Shown: piece after piece, positions 6,900 to 7,407 of the stretch
How the letters are laid out: each line of letters begins with the position of its first letter
How positions within the stretch are numbered: the first letter of the stretch is position 1
Origin: Chloroflexota bacterium
GTDB lineage: Bacteria > Chloroflexota > Limnocylindria > Limnocylindrales > CSP1-4
DNA: 7,407 nucleotides
Reading direction: 5' to 3'
NCBI GenBank assembly: GCA_021812735.1
Contig: JAKAMV010000504.1
Coordinates: 1-7,407 of the forward strand
Program-made: the position numbers and the translations under genes
The notes under the pieces: generated by a model
Database searches by the model: none
What the model was told of the DNA's origin: nothing
Seen by the model: the letters and a program-made list of their open reading frames with translations, nothing else

Positions 6900-6908
6900 A
6901 GCGTACCA
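6900..6908 (-). promoter_or_regulatory. Candidate extended -10 promoter before the PIN-TRAM gene
   Basis: The minus strand reads TGGTACGCT: a TGn extension followed by the -10-like box TACGCT (6900-6905). Only 10 nt separate it from the PIN-TRAM ATG, so a transcript from here would have a leader of about 3-5 nt. No -35 box is recognisable. The missing Shine-Dalgarno at this gene agrees with near-leaderless translation. Confidence 0.35.
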
Positions 6909-6960
6909 CAGGGGCCCGGCCGGATCGGGCGCCCGGCGCACGGAGCGTTTCGGGTGCCGC

Positions 6961-6975
6961 CTCGAGCGGAGGCTC
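6961..6975 (-). other. Short stem-loop just after the radA stop
   Basis: The minus strand after the TGA reads GGGAGCCTCCGCTCGAGGCGG. It can fold either as GCCTC/GAGGC with loop CGCTC or as CCGC/GCGG with loop TCGAG. No T-tract follows. It may mark the end of radA transcripts or just reflect GC-rich composition. Confidence 0.25.
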
Positions 6976-6977
6976 CC

Positions 6978-7407
6978 TCAGGACCGGACCCGCTCGACCG
7001 GCTCGGCCGCCAGCGCGGCGGCAATCGCTTCCCGCAGCGTCCGGCAGGCCAGCACGCGCAGCCCGGCCAGCTGCTCCGGAACCGGCTCCCCGGACCGGCC
7101 GCCGTACGGCACGATCGCCCGCTCGAACCCCAGCCGCTCGGCCTCCCGAAGCCGGCGGCCGAGCCCCGCGACCGGCCGCAGCTCGCCGAGCAGGCCGATC
7201 TCTCCCGCGGCCACGGTTCCGGCGAGCACCGGCCGATCGCGCAGCGAGGAGGCAAGCGCCAGCGCGAGCGGGAGGTCCAGGGCCGGTTCTTCGATGGCGA
7301 GCCCGCCAGCGACGCTGGCATAGACGTCGTGCGCGGCAAGCGCCACGCCGGCCCGGCGCGCCAGCACCGCGACCAACAGCGCGAGCCGGTTCTGGTCGAG
7401 ACCGCTC
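6978..7407 (-). CDS. radA: DNA repair protein RadA, C-terminal part (5' end outside window)
   Basis: The visible 142 residues are the Lon-protease-like C-terminal domain of bacterial RadA (Sms). The first in-frame residues are SGLDQNRLALLVAVLARRAG, followed by DVYASVAGGLAIEEPALDLP, LALASSLRDRPV, GEIGLLGELRPV and RRLREAERLGFERAIVP, all standard for RadA. RadA is a RecA-like ATPase that drives branch migration in recombination. Its zinc finger, Walker motifs and KNRFG motif lie upstream, outside the window. The frame runs off the window edge without a start, so a start near 7376 would be only apparent. In Firmicutes radA is followed by disA; here the PIN-TRAM gene comes next, 88 nt downstream. 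Confidence 0.95.
   Translation of the reverse strand, partial: SGLDQNRLALLVAVLARRAGVALAAHDVYASVAGGLAIEEPALDLPLALALASSLRDRPVLAGTVAAGEIGLLGELRPVAGLGRRLREAERLGFERAIVPYGGRSGEPVPEQLAGLRVLACRTLREAIAAALAAEPVERVRS

Noticed and set aside
6890..7339. N-terminal extension of the PIN-TRAM gene to 503 residues
   Set aside because: The extra 150 codons lie inside radA in another frame and translate to Arg/Pro/Ser-rich shadow sequence; homologues begin at the first membrane helix, which matches the ATG at 6889.

Overview
This is a very GC-rich bacterial chromosomal segment in which every gene I can support lies on the minus strand. It reads as ordinary, dense core-genome sequence. Reading in the direction of transcription (high to low coordinates), it holds: the 3' end of radA; a membrane-anchored PIN-TRAM protein of the YacL type; a fused ispD-ispF gene; cysS; a SpoU-family 23S rRNA methyltransferase (rlmB-like) with a very long disordered N-terminus; a tRNA-Thr(UGU), tRNA-Tyr(GUA), tRNA-Thr(GGU) cluster; tuf (EF-Tu); and the first six codons of what is probably rpsJ. 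The order radA / PIN-TRAM / ispD / ispF / cysS / rlmB is known from Firmicutes and several other phyla. The protein style (EF-Tu N-terminus, IspDF fusion, GR-rich RlmB extension, possible MAKQRI S10 start) makes me lean towards a high-GC Chloroflexota lineage or a neighbouring phylum. That placement is an inference and cannot be settled from this window.

Region 1 (about 3222-7407) is a tightly packed operon. The radA-to-PIN gap is 88 nt and may hold an extended -10 promoter. After it, the spacings are 1 nt (PIN to ispDF), about 13 nt (ispDF to cysS) and an 8-nt overlap (cysS to rlmB). RadA does recombinational repair. The PIN-TRAM protein is a predicted membrane-attached RNase-fold protein. 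IspDF makes isoprenoid precursors by the MEP pathway. CysRS charges tRNA-Cys, and RlmB methylates rRNA. Known neighbours in the Firmicutes version of this cluster (disA, gltX, cysE, mrnC) are absent between the genes seen here.

Region 2 (about 1592-1762) separates the two transcription units. It holds a long-loop inverted repeat that begins at the rlmB stop codon and, further on, a good sigma70-type promoter (TTGACC, 18 nt, TACCAT) driving the tRNAs. The promoter spacer contains a perfect 14-bp palindrome.

Region 3 (1-1591) is a translation-centred unit: three tRNAs with encoded CCA ends, then tuf, then a start codon 3 nt after the tuf stop that probably begins rpsJ. The order Thr(UGU)-Tyr-Thr(GGU)-tuf matches the E. 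coli thrU-tyrU-glyT-thrT-tufB operon without the glycine tRNA.

I found no mobile element, CRISPR array, phage gene or obviously novel system. The points most worth a second look are the repeat-built GR-rich extension of RlmB, the altered substrate-loop motif in the IspF half, the non-canonical KMSKS motif of CysRS, and the palindromic tRNA-tuf promoter.
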